The notes under the pieces: model-generated
Databases searched by the model: none
Told to the model about the DNA's origin: nothing
The model's input: the letters and a program-made list of their open reading frames with translations, nothing else
Origin: Cynocephalus volans
Taxonomy: Eukaryota; Chordata; Mammalia; Dermoptera; Cynocephalidae
Assembly (NCBI RefSeq): GCF_027409185.1
Contig: NC_084463.1
Location: 45,920,407-45,984,406 of the forward strand
DNA: 64,000 bases
Direction: 5' to 3'
Position numbers and translations under genes: made by a program
Shown here: positions 50,000 through 62,735 of the stretch, one piece after another
How the letters are laid out: every line of letters begins with the position of its first letter
Numbering within the stretch: position 1 is the stretch's first letter

Positions 50000-52900
50000 C
50001 CATTGTGTAGATATACACATTTTCCGTATCGACTCATCCGATGATGGACATTTGGGCTGGTTCCAACTCTTGGTTACTGTAAAGAGTACTGCGATGAACA
50101 TTGGGGAACAGGTATACCTTCGACTTGATGATTTCCATTCCTCTGGGTAAATTCCCAGCAGTGGGATAGCTGGGTCATGTTGTAGATCGATCTGCAATTG
50201 TTTGCAGAACCTCCATGCCATTTTCCATTGAGGCTACACCATTTTGCAGTCCCACCAACAATGTATGAGAGTTCCTTTTTCTCTGCAACCTCACCAGCAT
50301 TTATCATTCACAGTCTTTTGGATATAACCCATCCTAACTGGGGTGAGATGGTATCTCAGTGTGGTTTTGATTTGTATTTCCTGAATGCTGCGTGCTGTTG
50401 AGCATTTTTTCATGTGTCTGTTGGCCATTTGTATATCTTCCTTTGAAAAATGCTTATTTAGCTCTTTGACCATTTTTAATTGGCTTACTTGTTTTTTCGT
50501 TGTAAAGTTGTTTCAGTTAACTGTATATTGTGGATATCATTCCTTTGTGAGATGTATATTTTGCAAATATTTTCTTGCAGTCTGTTGGTTGCCTTTTAAC
50601 TCTGTTAATTGTTTATTTTGCTTTGTAGAAGCTTTTAAGTTTGATATAATCCCATTTGTTTATTTTTCCTTTGGTTGCCTGTGCTTCTGGAGTCATATTC
50701 ATGAAGTCTGTGCCCAGTCCTACTTCCTGAAGTGTTTCTCCTATGTTTTCTTTAAGAAGTTTTATTGTTTCAGGGTGTATATTTAACCCTTTAATCCATT
50801 TTGAGTTGATTTTAGTATATGGTGAAAGGTATGGGTCTAGTTTCATTCTCCTGCATATGGATATCCACTTATCCCAGCACCATTTGCTGAAGAGGCAATC
50901 TCTTCCCCAGTGTATAGACATGGTGCCTTTGTCAAGATCAGATGGCTATAGCTGTGTAGGTTGATTTCTGGATTCTCTATTCTATTCCATTGGTCAGTGT
51001 GTCTGTTTTTATGCCAGTACCATACTGTTTTGGTTATTATAGCTTTGTAGTATAGTTTAAAGTCAGGTAGTGTTATGCCTCCAGCTTTATTTTTTTTTTT
51101 TTGGTCAGCACTGCTTTGGCTATGCGTGGTCTTTTGTTAATCCATATAAATGTCTGGATAGGTTTTTCCATTTCTGAGAAAAATATCATTGGAATTTTGA
51201 TGGGGATTGCATTGAATTTCTAGGTCACTTTGGGTAGTATGGACATGTTCACAATGTTGGTTCTTCCAATTCAAGAGCATGGGATATCTTTCCATCCTCT
51301 GGTGTCCTCTTTAATTTCTCTCAGCAGTGGTTTGTACTTCTCATTATAGAGATTTTTCACATCCTTGGTTAACTCAATTCCTAAGTATTTTATTTTTTTG
51401 GTGGCTATTGTAAATAAGCAAGCTTTCTTGATTTCTCTTTCTGCATGTTCACTAATGGGGAATAGAAATGCTACTGATTTTTGTGTGTAGATTTTGTATC
51501 CTGCTCTTTTGCTGAAATCATTTATCAACTCCAAAGTATTTTTGTAGAGGCTTTAGGCTGTTCGATATATAGGATCATGTCATTTGCAAACCGGGACGGT
51601 TTGACTTCATCTTTTCAAATCTGGATGCCCTTTATTTCCTTCTCTTCTCTGATTGCTCTGGCTAGTACTTCCAGCACTATGGTGAATAGGAGTGCTGAGA
51701 GTAGGAATCCTTGTCTAGTTCCTGTTCTTAAAGGAAAAGTTTTCAGCTTTTCCCCATTCAGGATGATATTGGCAGTGGGTTTATCATATACGGCTTTAAT
51801 TATGTTGAGAAACTTTCCATCTGTACCTACTTTGTATAGAGTCTTTATCATGAATGAGTCTTGCACTTTATCAAATGCTTTTTCAGCATTTATAGAGATG
51901 ACCATATGGTCCTTGTGTTTGATTTTGATATGATGTATTGCATTTATTGATTTGCATATGTTGAACCAACCCTGCATCCCTCAGATGAATCCCACTTGAT
52001 CATGGTGTATAATTTTGCATATGTGTTGCTGTATTCTGTTAACTAGTATTTTGTTGAGGATTTTTGCATCTATATTTATCAAGGATATTGGCCTGTAGTT
52101 TTCTTTCTTAGTTGTGTCTTTACCTGGTTTTCGTATCAGGGTGATGTTTGCTTCATAGAATAAGTTTGGGAGAATTGCCTCTGTTTCAATCTTTTGGAAG
52201 AGCCTGTACAGAATTGGTGTCAATACCTCTTTGAATGTTTGGTAGAATTCTGCTGTGAATCCATCTGGTCCTGGGCTTTTCTTTGTTGGGAGCCTTGTGA
52301 TAACAGCTTCAGTCTCTTTTATTGTTACTGGTCTGTTCAGATTTTCTACATCTTCTTGGCTCAGATTTGGTAGTTTGTGTTGAGAAATTCATCCATTTCC
52401 TCCAGATTTTCAAATTTGTTGGCATATAGTTGTTTATAGTAGTCTCTAATGCTTCCTTGTATTTGAGAGGTATCAGTGGTTATATAACCTTTTTCATTTC
52501 TAATTTTTGTTATTTAGGTCTTCTCTCTTCTTTTTTTCGTTAGCCATGCTAATGGTTTGTCAATTTTATTTATCTTTTCAAGAACCAACTTTTTGATACA
52601 TTGATCTTTTTTACTGTTTTTTGGGCTTCAATTTCATTAAGTCTGGCTCTGATCTTAATGATTTCTTTCCATCTGCTAACACTGGGTTTGGATTGTTCTT
52701 GTTTTTCTAGTTCTTTAAGTGAAGTATTAGGTTGTTCACTTGCCATCTTTCCATTCTTCTGAAGTAAGCATTTAATGCCATAAATTTCCCCCTTCGTACT
52801 ACTTTTGCAGTATCCGACAGGTTTTGGTATGAGGTATCATTGTTTTCATTCATTTCAATAATTTTTTTGATTTCCTGTTTGATTTCTTCTTGGAACCATA

Positions 52901-53640
52901 TGTCATTAAGTAGAATGCTGTTTAATTTCCATGTGTTTGTATTTGATTTCTAATTTTAATCCACTGTGGTCTGAAAAAATATAGGGGATAATTCCCATTT
53001 TTAAAAATTTGTTTAGATTTGTTTTGTGACCTAACATGTGATCTATCCTGGAGAATGTTCCATGTGCTGATGAGAAGAATGAATATTCTGAGGTTTTTGG
53101 ATGGAATGATCTGTAGATATCTGCCAATCCAATTGGTCTACAGTGTTGTTTAGATCTTGCATTTTTCTGCTGATTCTTTGCCTAGATGATCTGTCCAATA
53201 TTGACAGTGGGGTGTTCAGGTCCCCTGCTATTATGGTATTAGTGTCTATTTCCTTCTTTAGGTCTAATAGGGTTTGCTTTATAAATCTGGCTGCTCCAAC
53301 ATTGGGTGCGTACATATTTGATTGTCATGTCTTCTTGATGGATCAATACTTTTATTATTATGTAGAGGCCCTCATTATCTCTTTTTATGGTTTTTTGTTT
53401 AAAGTCTATTTTATCAGACATAAGAATAGCTACTCCAGCTTATTTTTCATTTCTGTTTGCATGGTAAATCTTTTTCCATCCTTTCACTCTTAGTTTATGT
53501 GAGTCTTTATAGGTGAGGTGGGTCTCCTGAAGGCAGCATATAGTTGGGTCCTCCTTTTTAATCCAGTCAGCCAGTTTGTGTCTTTTGATTGGGGAATTTA
53601 ATCCTTTTACACTGAGTTGTTATGGAAAAGTGATTTACTC
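50000..53640 (-). pseudogene. L1 ORF2 (endonuclease and reverse transcriptase), broken
   Basis: Endonuclease text (GDLNTPLSILDRSSRQRIS), RT text ([47 protein letters not shown]) and C-terminal text (WKDIPC; LYNEKYKPLLREIKED). The YxDD/FADD centre reads FANDMILYIE, so a catalytic Asp is Asn, and nearby codons are stops. Several shifts split it into short frames. Confidence 0.85.
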
Positions 53641-53829
53641 CCATCATTTTATTGATTTTTGTTTGGCTGTCTTAAGTGTCTTTTGTTCCTTTCTTTCTGA
53701 TTTACTGTTTGTCTTCTGCATTTGTTTGTTCCTTGGGTTGTACATAACTTTTTTTTCTTCATTGTTGGCATTTTTATTTTGCTAGTGCATTTTAATTTTT
53801 CTTGAGTTTTTATGGCAGTCATAGCTTTT

Positions 53830-54812
53830 TGTCAGGTACCAAGCCCAGTACTTCCTTGAGAATTTCCTGTAAGGGTGGTCATGTGGTAGAAACCTCCTGC
53901 AGTTTTTGTTTGTCTGAGAAATATACTATTTGCCCTTCATTTTGGAAGGATAGCCTTGCAGGGGAGGGTATTCTTGGCTATCAATCTCTGTCTTTTAGTA
54001 TTTTCAATACATCATCCCATTCCTTTCTGGCTTTTAGGGTTTGTGATGAAAAGTCTGATGCTAGTCTGATTGGAGCTCCCTTACAGGTGATTTGACGCTT
54101 CTCTCTTGCAGCTTTTAAAGTTCTCTCTTTGTCTCTGAGTTTTGCCAATGTGACTATAACATGTCTTGGAGAAGACCTTTTTGGGTTGAATAGAGTTGGG
54201 GATCTTTGAGCTTCCTGAATCTGAATATTTGTGTCTTTTCCTATACCTGGGAAGTTTTCTGCCACTATTTTGTTGAATATATTTTCAATGCAATCTCCTT
54301 TTTCCTCCCCATCTGGAATACCCATGATTCAGATATTCGAGCGCTTAAGGTTGTCTGAAATCTCTCTTAGGGTTTTTCCAATGTTTTTAATTCTTTTTTC
54401 TTCTTCTTCTTTTTTTTTTTTTGTCTGCTTGTGTTATTTCAAACAGCCAATCTTCAAGGTCAGAAATTCTCTCTTCTGCTTCTGCAAGCTTGCTGGTTAA
54501 ACTCTCTGCTGTGTTTATTTCATTGAATGAATTCTTCAGCTCAGCAAGCTCTGCTACATTCTTTTTCAGGGCATTGATTTCCTTGTCCATTTCTTCTTTT
54601 AGGTCCTGTATACTTTTCCTTGTTTCATCGTGTTGTCTAGCTGAGTTTTCTTGTACCTCATTTAGTTTCCTTAGAAGTATCACTTGAAATTCCTTGTCAG
54701 ACATCTCAAGGGCTTCTTCTATAGGATCAAGAGCTTGAGAGTTATTACCCTTTGGTGGTGTACTCTCTTGATTTTTCATATTTCTAGTATCTTTCCTTTG
54801 ATGTTTAGTCAT
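53830..54812 (-). pseudogene. L1 ORF1 (RNA-binding protein), broken
   Basis: From MTKHQRKDTRN at 54812: basic N-terminus, a long coiled coil (QDLKEEMDKEINALKKNVAE; LAEAEERISDLEDWLFEI), then an A-run where the frame shifts, then after a stop MGIPDGEEKGDCIENIF with RRM/CTD text (NIQIQEAQRSP; TLKAAREKRQITCKGAPIR). About 300 codons in intact form. The shift at the A-run near 54400 and a TGA just before MGIPDG inactivate it. Confidence 0.85.
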
Positions 54813-54949
54813 TGTGGCAGTGGATTTCATGGTCCACTGGCTCAACACTATTGTCTGGCTAGGATGCTGCTGGGGCTGCCAATTTGGCACAGCTGCCTCA
54901 GTGTCTCCTTGGGTGCCCACTGGTGTCTTGGGTGCATGCTCACCTCAGG

Positions 54950-55482
54950 TCTTGGGCCTCTCCAGGGAGGCACTTCTCTGGTCAGTGCACACTCAGCCAG
55001 GCTGCGGATGGAGTTTGGCAGAGGCAAGGCCTACTTGCTGGGTCACGCATTGGCACCACAGGACACGTGGTCTCTGTGGATCTTGGGGCTTTCTACAGGT
55101 GCACCTCTCTGATTGGCGTGCACTCGGCCGGGCTGGGGCTGGAGTCAGGAGGGGGCGGTGAGGCCTACCTGCCCAGTCATGTGCTGGCACCATGGGCGTG
55201 TGGTCTCCGCAGATCTCGGGGCTCTCTGGCAGGGCACCTCTCTGGTCGGCGCTCACTTGGCCAGGCTGGGGATGGAGTAGGGCCGTGGCGGCAATGCTTA
55301 CCTGCTGGGTCGCATGCTGTAAACGCAGGGCGCATGGTCTACACAGATCTTGGGCCTCTCTGGTGGGGTGCCTCTCTGGTCAGCGCACACTCAGCCAGGC
55401 TGGAGATGGAGTACTGCAGTGGTGAGGCCTACCTGCTGGGTCACGTGCTGGCACCACAGGGAATGTGATCTCCATGGATCAC
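54950..55482 (-). promoter_or_regulatory. L1 5' UTR made of four tandem ~133 bp monomers
   Basis: The unit, seen on the plus strand, starts TCTTGGGCCTCTC and contains CCTCTCTGGTCAGCGCACAC, GGCCAGGCTGG and CCTACCTGCTGGGTCAC. Starts at 54950, 55081, 55214 and 55348 give periods of 131, 133 and 134 bp. Much more GC-rich than the rest. In mouse L1s tandem monomers carry promoter activity; the same role here is inferred. Confidence 0.8.
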
Positions 55483-55494
55483 ATATCTTATTTC

Positions 55495-56629
55495 ATCATG
55501 GACATCAGGCTATGTGGTGGTACGTTCTGCCACCTGCTCAGTCTCCTGTGCCGTTTCCACTCACAGACATGTCTTCCTTCCCACACTCTCCACTACAGTA
55601 TGTAGAATAAAATAATTAGAGCATCCTGAGCAACAGACAACTTGTATTTGCTTCTGTGACACCCATCAACTACATCTTTGTCATAACTATCCATAATTTT
55701 AACCTTACCTTTAGTCATGACTCCCATGGGTGTGGTAAACTTTCTTAAACACCATATGATGCTAAATTGGACACTTTTTCCCACTGAACTTACAGATCCT
55801 CCCTGAAAGCAACAGGTCTAAGTGTGTTTGGATTCAGCATGGTGCACCTCTCATGTGCCATCTTTGACGCTGTAACAAATAAATCCTCCATTTGGCTGCA
55901 GTCAGGATCACTTGATCCCCAGACTTGTACTGTCTTCAATCACAGTTCTCCCTGCCATCTTCATCCCGGTCCCATCTATCATCAGCTGCCATCACTATGA
56001 CCTCCGTGTTCAATCCAGTCAGATTAATCAGGTCCTGATCTATTTTTACTCTTCAAATCTTTTCAACTCCTTCTTTATAAATGTTTTTGTCCCATATTCA
56101 AAAAAAAAAAAAGAAAGCAAAACAAAACAAAAAAACTGTTCGAGAATTTTATACTCACAAAAAAATATCTATTATGAATAAAGGTTAAATAATAAAATTC
56201 CTGATGAATAAAAATTGAGCCAAATTGTTGCTAGCACACAGACATTATGAGAAATACTAAAAGAATTTTTTCAGGCTGAAAACAATTAAGCTCAGGAAAT
56301 AATTTCAGTACATAAGGAAGACAAAAAGCACTAGTAAAGGTAATTATACAATTATAAGATGAAATAAATGAATTTTTTAATCTTTAATTTAAGGGGACTA
56401 TGAGACAGAGGGTATTCAAGAATCGCCTCAAAGCCTCACTCTTTCACAATATTTTTATACATCAACTACCACAACAATGGCAGAAACATGGAATACTAAA
56501 TGTAATGAGCAAATTCATACATAAATAAAAAATTATCGAACCAGAATGAAAGAGTAATAGAATTACTTTAAAAGGACTAAAAATGTAAAGATATTAAATT
56601 AATTTAAAAATCAAGATCTGAAAAGAATA
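55495..56629. other. Unassigned sequence
   Basis: No gene or family recognised. A-rich runs at 56099-56134. A minus-strand frame of 63 codons at 55593-55784 shows no known domain. Confidence 0.4.
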
Positions 56630-56746
56630 TCCCAGATTGTATTGGTGTCATTGTCACCATGTGATTGCCTGCAGCACCTCGGGCCCCTCCCAGAAGAAGA
56701 TCCTCACCAAATGTGTCCCCTGGAATGTGAACTTCCCAGTCTCCAA
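56630..56746 (+). repeat. MST/MLT-type LTR end fragment
   Basis: GAAGATCCTCACCAAATGTG then GAACTTCCCAGTCTCC resembles the 3' half of MST-type LTRs. It abuts the next LTR. Confidence 0.45.
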
Positions 56747-57133
56747 ATGATGAAGTTTGGATGTGTTGTCCCCTCCAAAACTCATGTGGAAATTTGATCT
56801 CCAATGTGGCAGTGTTGGAAACTGATTGAGTCATGGCCCTCATGGATGGATTAATGCTTTCCCTGGGGGAGGAGGGGTAGTGAGTGAGTTCTCACTCTAT
56901 TAGTTCCCATGAGAGTTTGTTGTACATAGGATCCTGGCACCTCTTGCTTCCTCTCGCCATGTGATCTGTTCGTACCCACCAGCAGCCTGCACTTTCTGCC
57001 ATGAGTAGAAGCAGCCCGAGGCCCATGCCAGATGAAACTGTCCCAGAATTGTAAACCAAATAAATCTCTCTTTTTTATAAATCACCGAGTCTCAGGTATT
57101 TCTGTTAGAGCAACACAAAATGGACTAAAACAT
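56747..57133 (+). mobile_element. Solo LTR of THE1/MST type (ERVL-MaLR)
   Basis: Whole LTR order visible: TGAAGTTTGGATGTGTTGTC, CAGTGTTGGAAACTGATTGA, GTGAGTGAGTTCTCACTC, TCGCCATGTGATCTG, TTCTGCCATGAGTAGAAGCA, polyadenylation-type CCAAATAAATCTC, then GTCTCAGGTATTTCTGTTAG and GGACTAAAACA. Ancient endogenous retrovirus-like sequence with no coding part here. Confidence 0.8.
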
Positions 57134-57379
57134 GAAAACTGTAAGAAATAAATTTTGTTTCTTTATAAATTATCCAGTTTTCAGGTATTCTGTTATAAGC
57201 AACAGAAAACTGCCTCATACAGCCACAATCCAAATTCAAGTATTATACATTAAACATGCAATTTTTTGTTTTTATATCAATTGTACCTTTATAAAACTGT
57301 TAAAAAACAATAAGCTAAAGCACCATATAGATAAAAGAAAATCTCAACTTACACAGAAAAAAACTTTGACTATATCCAG

Positions 57380-57980
57380 CAACCACTTATAACGAAAACC
57401 CTAAACAAACCAAGAATTACAGTACACTTCTACAAACTGATACATGGCATGGATGAGAAGCCCACCATAAACATACTTAATGGCAAAAATAGAATGCTTT
57501 TCCCATAAGATTGGGGACAGAGCAGAACTGTTCACTTTTACTACTTCTATTCAACACTGTACTGGAGGTTTTTGTTAAAAACAAAACAAAACAAAACAAA
57601 AAACTGTCAATGAGTAGAAGGAAAGACCTGCTGTTATAACAAACTAGTATTCAGCAATCAAAATGATTTAAATACTGATACTTGCTACAACAAGAATGGA
57701 GCTAAAAAACATTAAGCTGACAGAAAGAAACCAAACACAAAGGGTCACATACTGTGTGATTCCAATTAAAAGACATGTCCAGAAAAGGTGAATCTCTAGA
57801 AACAGACCAGAGATCAGTAGTTATCTAGGTCTGGGGGAAATGGGAAGTGACTGCAAATACCATGAAGCTTTTGGGGAGGCTAATGGAAATGTGCTAAAGT
57901 TGGACAAAAGTTATGGTCTTATAACTGCAAATATACCACAAAGCAGAGGATGTGCATTTAAAACATGATAACTGTCTCAG
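57380..57980 (+). repeat. L1 ORF2 piece and old L1 3' end
   Basis: 57430-57570 reads as ORF2 (AAACATACTTAATGGCAAAA). 57660-57980 reads as an L1M 3' UTR (GTGTGATTCCAATTAAAAGA; GAAACAGACCAGAGATCAGT). An (AAAAC)n run lies at 57580-57602. Confidence 0.6.
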
Positions 57981-58169
57981 CAGCCTGGGTCCTGAGGTGT
58001 ACGCTTCTGAGAGGCACCTGAATTCCATCCCAGAAGAGTACATATAGGACTTATGCCTGCCTCTGCCCATGCATGATGGGGGCTGAAGCCCCACAGGTGC
58101 CACTGAGTGACAAGGGGCACCTGAGGTTCCAAGGACTGCTGAATGCACGTGATCTCTCTCTCTCTCTCA

Positions 58170-59170
58170 GTCATGGTGGAAAATTGGATATCCACATGAA
58201 AAAAATTCAGATTGGACTCTTATGTTACACAATACACAAAATCAACTCAAAATGGATTAAAGATTTAAAATAAGACCTAAAATGATAAAACACCAAGAAG
58301 AAAATGGGAAAAGTTCCATGACATGGGTTTTGACAATGATCTTTTTGGATATACACTAAAAGCACAAAAACTAATGGAAAAATAAAGGGGGACTATATCA
58401 AACCAAAAAGTTTCTGCATACCAAAGAAGATAAACAAAATGAAAAGGGGAACTAAGACAATATTTGCAAATCATATTTTCAGTAGAAGAGTAATATCAAA
58501 AATATATAAGGAACACATACAACTCAATAGCAAACAAACAAACAAACAATAAAACCCCCAAACAACCCAAATAAAAAATGGGTAAAGAGTCTGAACAGAT
58601 ATTTTTTCCAAAGAAGACATGTAAGTGGCCAACATGTCTTTGAAAAAGTGTACAACATCACTAATCATCAGGGAAATGCAAATGAAAGCCAGAGTAAAAT
58701 ACTACCTCACAACTGTTTGGCTATTATCAAAGAGTCAAAAGATAACATGTACTGGCCAGGATGTGGAGAAAAGGGAACCTTATAAACCGCTGGATGGAAT
58801 ATAAATTGGTACAGCCATCATGAAAAACAGTATGAAGGTTTCCCAAATAAAATTATAAATAGAACTCCCATATGAGCTAGCAATCCCACTTTTCAGTATT
58901 TATCAAAGGAAATAAAATCACTATCTCAATGATACCTGTACTTTCATGTTTATTTCATCACTAGTCATAATAGCAAAATATAGACCTTAAACAACGAAGA
59001 AAATCCTGCCATATGTGATAATATGAATACAAAAGGAAAGACCTGGAGGACATTAGAAGAAGTGAAATAAGCCAAACACAGCATGTAACAAATCAGAAAA
59101 CAAAGCGATATATAGGGGGAAAAAAAAAAACTAAACCAGGAACCCCAAACAGTACCCATTAGGTCTTATC
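58170..59170 (+). repeat. L1 ORF2 3' half and 3' end
   Basis: ORF2 landmarks: CTCAAAATGGATTAAAGATT, CTAATCATCAGGGAAATGCA, GGCCAGGATGTGGAGAAAAG, GAAGTGAAATAAGCCAAACA, ending in an A-run near 59120. Stops throughout. Confidence 0.75.
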
Positions 59171-59710
59171 CATGGATAAAGAGCAGTGGGGTTTGACAGG
59201 AGGAATCTTATCACTACTGGTATGGACTCTGCTGGGAGCAGGGGGTGATTCTTCTAGACTCTCTTCTCTCTTGGCTCTAACTCCAGGAACAATAGCCAGC
59301 CCTTTCTCCCCTAATCAGGGTGCTCTGGCACCTTTAATCATAAACATTGGGTCCAAAATAGGTCCCAGGAATACGTCACTAAAAGAGCATAAGTCCCTTT
59401 AGCACTTTTCATGAGTTATCTCTATGATCCTCAATAACTTTGAGTTACCTGATAATCACCCAGTTTCTGGAGCTGCAGAGCTGAATGCCATAATAAGGAC
59501 TGGTCCAGCTCAACAGTCTGTTTCCCTGTGACACTCATATGTCATCTCCTGAAGAATCACAGGAGGCAACATGAAACAGGGTGCTTAATTGGGGTGGGAG
59601 GTGTAACCAAATGTTAGAAGCTCAGTAAGTGTTTGTTGAATTAGTAAATATATTCCTCTTACAAAGTTAACATAACTTGAATTTAAGATGATGATGGAGA
59701 AAATAATCAA
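59171..59710. other. Unassigned sequence
   Basis: Contains a 76-codon plus-strand frame (59172-59402) with no recognised domain. Confidence 0.35.
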
Positions 59711-60150
59711 AACGAAGCATGTTTTCCAAAACCCACTGTCTTAAGTTTCTTCAACTTGGTGTGGACGTCTTGTTCTTCAGATAAACATTTGCAGTAGAAC
59801 TGCTGATTTATGGATCCATGTATAATCTGCTGGTTCTAATAAGCCGTTTAGATATTGTTAAGTATAGCTGGGGCATGAAGCTTATGCTTCAGATTGTACA
59901 CAGACGCTTTTGGCTGCCATTTGTAATCAGTAACCAATGATTGTGATTCTTCTGTTCCATGAGAAAAAAACAAATGTACCTGGAGCTTTCTCCTCCCTTT
60001 CAAAACTCCCCTATAAAATGCTTTGCTTGTAGCAAACTATGAAGCACTTTCCAACTGTTGGTTAGTGTTTTCTCGGTCAATCCTCACATTTGGCTGCCTA
60101 TAAACTTCTCTAAAAATATTTTCCTAGACAGCCATAATATTGGTCGACAA
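59711..60150 (+). promoter_or_regulatory. LTR- or promoter-like segment
   Basis: Has AACCAATGATTG (CCAAT box, 59931), a TATA-like CCCCTATAAAATGC (60008) and a downstream GTTTTCTCGGTCAATC. The spacing of about 75 bp is typical of retroviral LTR U3 or Pol II promoters. No family identified and no flanking repeat found. Confidence 0.35.
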
Positions 60151-60194
60151 ACTTTATACATATGAATTTTTCTTATGTAATTTAAATGTCTTTT

Positions 60195-60395
60195 AAAATA
60201 ACCCTTTCTATTAGCATATTATTTCACATCATAAATTTTCTTTATGCCCCTTACTCGACCTATCACTCCCCGACCCCTGCCCTCCCCCCACAACTGGTAT
60301 CCTTAGGTTTGTTCTCTCCTTCTGAAAGTTCAACATATTATTGTGGTCTTTTCTTTCTTTTTTTCTATCTTTCCTTCTTTCTTAGCCCTCTTAAA
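60195..60395 (-). mobile_element. 5'-truncated L1 3' end
   Basis: Matches the reverse of the 3' end of the L1 at 23643-28241: TTAGCATATT, TTTTCTTTATGCCC, the C-rich run and TCCTTCTGAAAGTTCAA. Only about 200 bp long. Confidence 0.7.
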
Positions 60396-62735
60396 ATTAA
60401 ACATATACCATTTCATGGAGGGATTTAATGGATACCAAGTGTGTTCTCTCACTAGAATGGTATAATATTAAGCTTTCAAGTATTTTCCCCTTTGTGCTGA
60501 AAGTCACAATTTACTTGCCCACATTCAATTGTGGGGTTTATACACTTTACAGTCACTGTAATTGTTAAAATGAACCTATCTGTATGAAACTCTTTATCTA
60601 CCTCTATAAGTTTTTCCACAGGACTGACCCCCAGAGGTGGTAAGTCCTTGGATAAAAAGGGAAAAACAAACACCTTAAAACTCTTGATAGAAGTTTCTAA
60701 AATGTTTTTCAGAAAGTTTGTATACTTTAACCTCCTACCAGCATTTCACTGTGTTTGTTTAGCACCCATCATTGTTTATAGTAATGGTAACTTGAACAGT
60801 GGTTACAAGAGTGGAAGTGAAGAAAAAGTGACAGACTTGACAGGTTAATTCAAGCCAAAACCAAGAAAATCAAATATTGGTTGGTCCATGAGAGGTTAAT
60901 AAGATTTTTTTGATAGAGAACATAAAGGAAAAAAAACGATTTTTTTCTTTTGTATTGTGAGTTGTTGTTGTTAGGATTGTTATTTGTTTGTTTTGTTTTG
61001 TTTTTATTGGAAAAGGCTGTATTATGTGTTTGAGGAGACAAGTTTATAAATCATAGAGTCCAGAGGAGAGTCTCATGAGATACAGGAGTTCTGCTAGGAT
61101 AGGAGAAAATCCAGAACCAACTAGAAACACTGAGCTACACTGAGGCTGTCTAGAGAGAGAATATCAATGAAAACAAACAGCAAGCCTTGAATATGTCATT
61201 TAAACTGTTGCATTTGAACACAAAAAAAGAACTAAAAGGAAGAGCAAAAGAGGATGATGAGAAAGCAGGAAGTCAGTGTCAACTTAAACCACGGAGAAGT
61301 GTAAGCAGCTACTGGGAGGTAAGAAGTAAAGTAAAGACACAACTCACCCATGGACAGAGCCAGGAAGTCATAGTTGACATGAACAAGGTGAGGTTTACTT
61401 CACCACACCCCATGTGGAGCAGACTATAAAGCACACCATCTGTCCTTGACTTTGACTTGCTTTTTAACCAAAATTGCAAACAGGGATTTCATTTCAACCA
61501 CTAATGTTTTAGCACTAATTATGGGCCATGCATGGTTAGTACAACTCTGAAAAACAGTCCTTGCTCTATGTCACACCTACATGGAGCTAAAAATACAATA
61601 TTTAGAACTATTTCAAAGTCTTTAAATTTACTTTAGAAAAACAAACAATATTTTTTCAGGCATCCAAAGTCTTAACATATTATAAATGTCTATAACAAAA
61701 TCCATATCAAGTAGCATTAAGGCTGAAAATTTTGGACCAGTCCTAGTAAAATGAGGAATAACACAGATTGTGTATGATCAATGATCAAATAATACCGTCC
61801 TTGTATTCCCAATTAACATAGAATGAAAAGCAAATGTAAAGTCAAAAGGCATTTAGAAGATAGTTATCTTAAAAAACATTAATGAACTGTAGAGAAAAGC
61901 AGAAGAGGAAAATTAAATCTGTTCCTCTGAAATTTACTGAGAGGAGAGGCAAATCAGAGTTAAGTGGGGATATGGCATCTGTGCAACCACCAACTTGGGG
62001 GTACCAGTAAATTTTATTGCTGCTGTGTTAGAGGAACTTCAGGACCAATTTAAATAAACTACTTCAGGTTTGAGGTGTCAGAAAAATCCTGAGCCAAAGA
62101 AAAGGACTGAAACGTTCTGTTTAGATGAGACCAAGTAGACCATTACTTCCTTCTCTTCTCCTCTGAGTAAAAGTATAAACCTTTAAAATAACAGAAGGGA
62201 CACCCATAGGAGAACTCAAAAGGCAGTAAAATCAAACACCACAGGGGCAGGACATCAGTGTTCCCACCCCAACTGAATTAGGAGACACCTGGTGTTTTCT
62301 TCAACCGGTCATGAGAAAGAAACCAGGAAGGTGCACACCTTCCGGAATTGAACCTGATCTCTTTGACAACACGTGGTGACCACCCATGCCCAGCATGATC
62401 TGTAAAGAACAGATCTGGAGCCGTGTGGACAATTAGTGGCCAGTAGAGCTTATGTTTCTCCCTGCAAGTCCAGATACTCCCCACCTAGAGATGACGAGGC
62501 AGCCAGGCAGGACCTGCACAAACAGCACAAAAGAAAAAAGAAAAGAAAAGAAACCTGGCACAAACAGCATCCTCTCCCAGGAAGATGGCTATGCAAGTAT
62601 GTCATGTCACAAGAAATTCTTCCTGTTTCTTGCCTTCCAGGAGGAGAGTGTCCAGGGCCTGTGGTGATAGCTCTGATGTGATGTGCTCACAGACTTGGAC
62701 AATGGTACTCACAAGTAAGCACACAACAATCTGCC
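60396..62735. other. Unassigned sequence
   Basis: No exon or repeat family named with confidence. Short open frames at 61187 and 62436 show no domain. Confidence 0.4.

Larger units (their letters stand above)
49661..55482 (-). mobile_element. Near full-length L1 with monomeric 5' UTR and target-site duplications
   Basis: Minus-strand order: 5' UTR (55482-54813), ORF1 (54812 to about 53830), ORF2 (about 53640 to 50000), G-rich 3' UTR and an AAATTTTAAAAAAA tail at 49661. Flanks atatcttgtttc (49649-49660) and atatcttatttc (55483-55494) form a 12-bp target-site duplication with one mismatch. 5.8 kb is near the usual 6 kb. Both ORFs carry stops and shifts, so it is not autonomous. It is younger than most L1 pieces here judging by its readable ORFs. 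Confidence 0.9.

Noticed and set aside
54684..55468. Plus-strand frames of 142 and 194 codons over the L1 5' UTR
   Set aside because: They run antisense through repeated monomers; repeat structure explains the length.
55593..55784. 63-codon minus-strand frame as a processed pseudogene
   Set aside because: No protein recognised, no poly(A) tail or flanking duplication seen.
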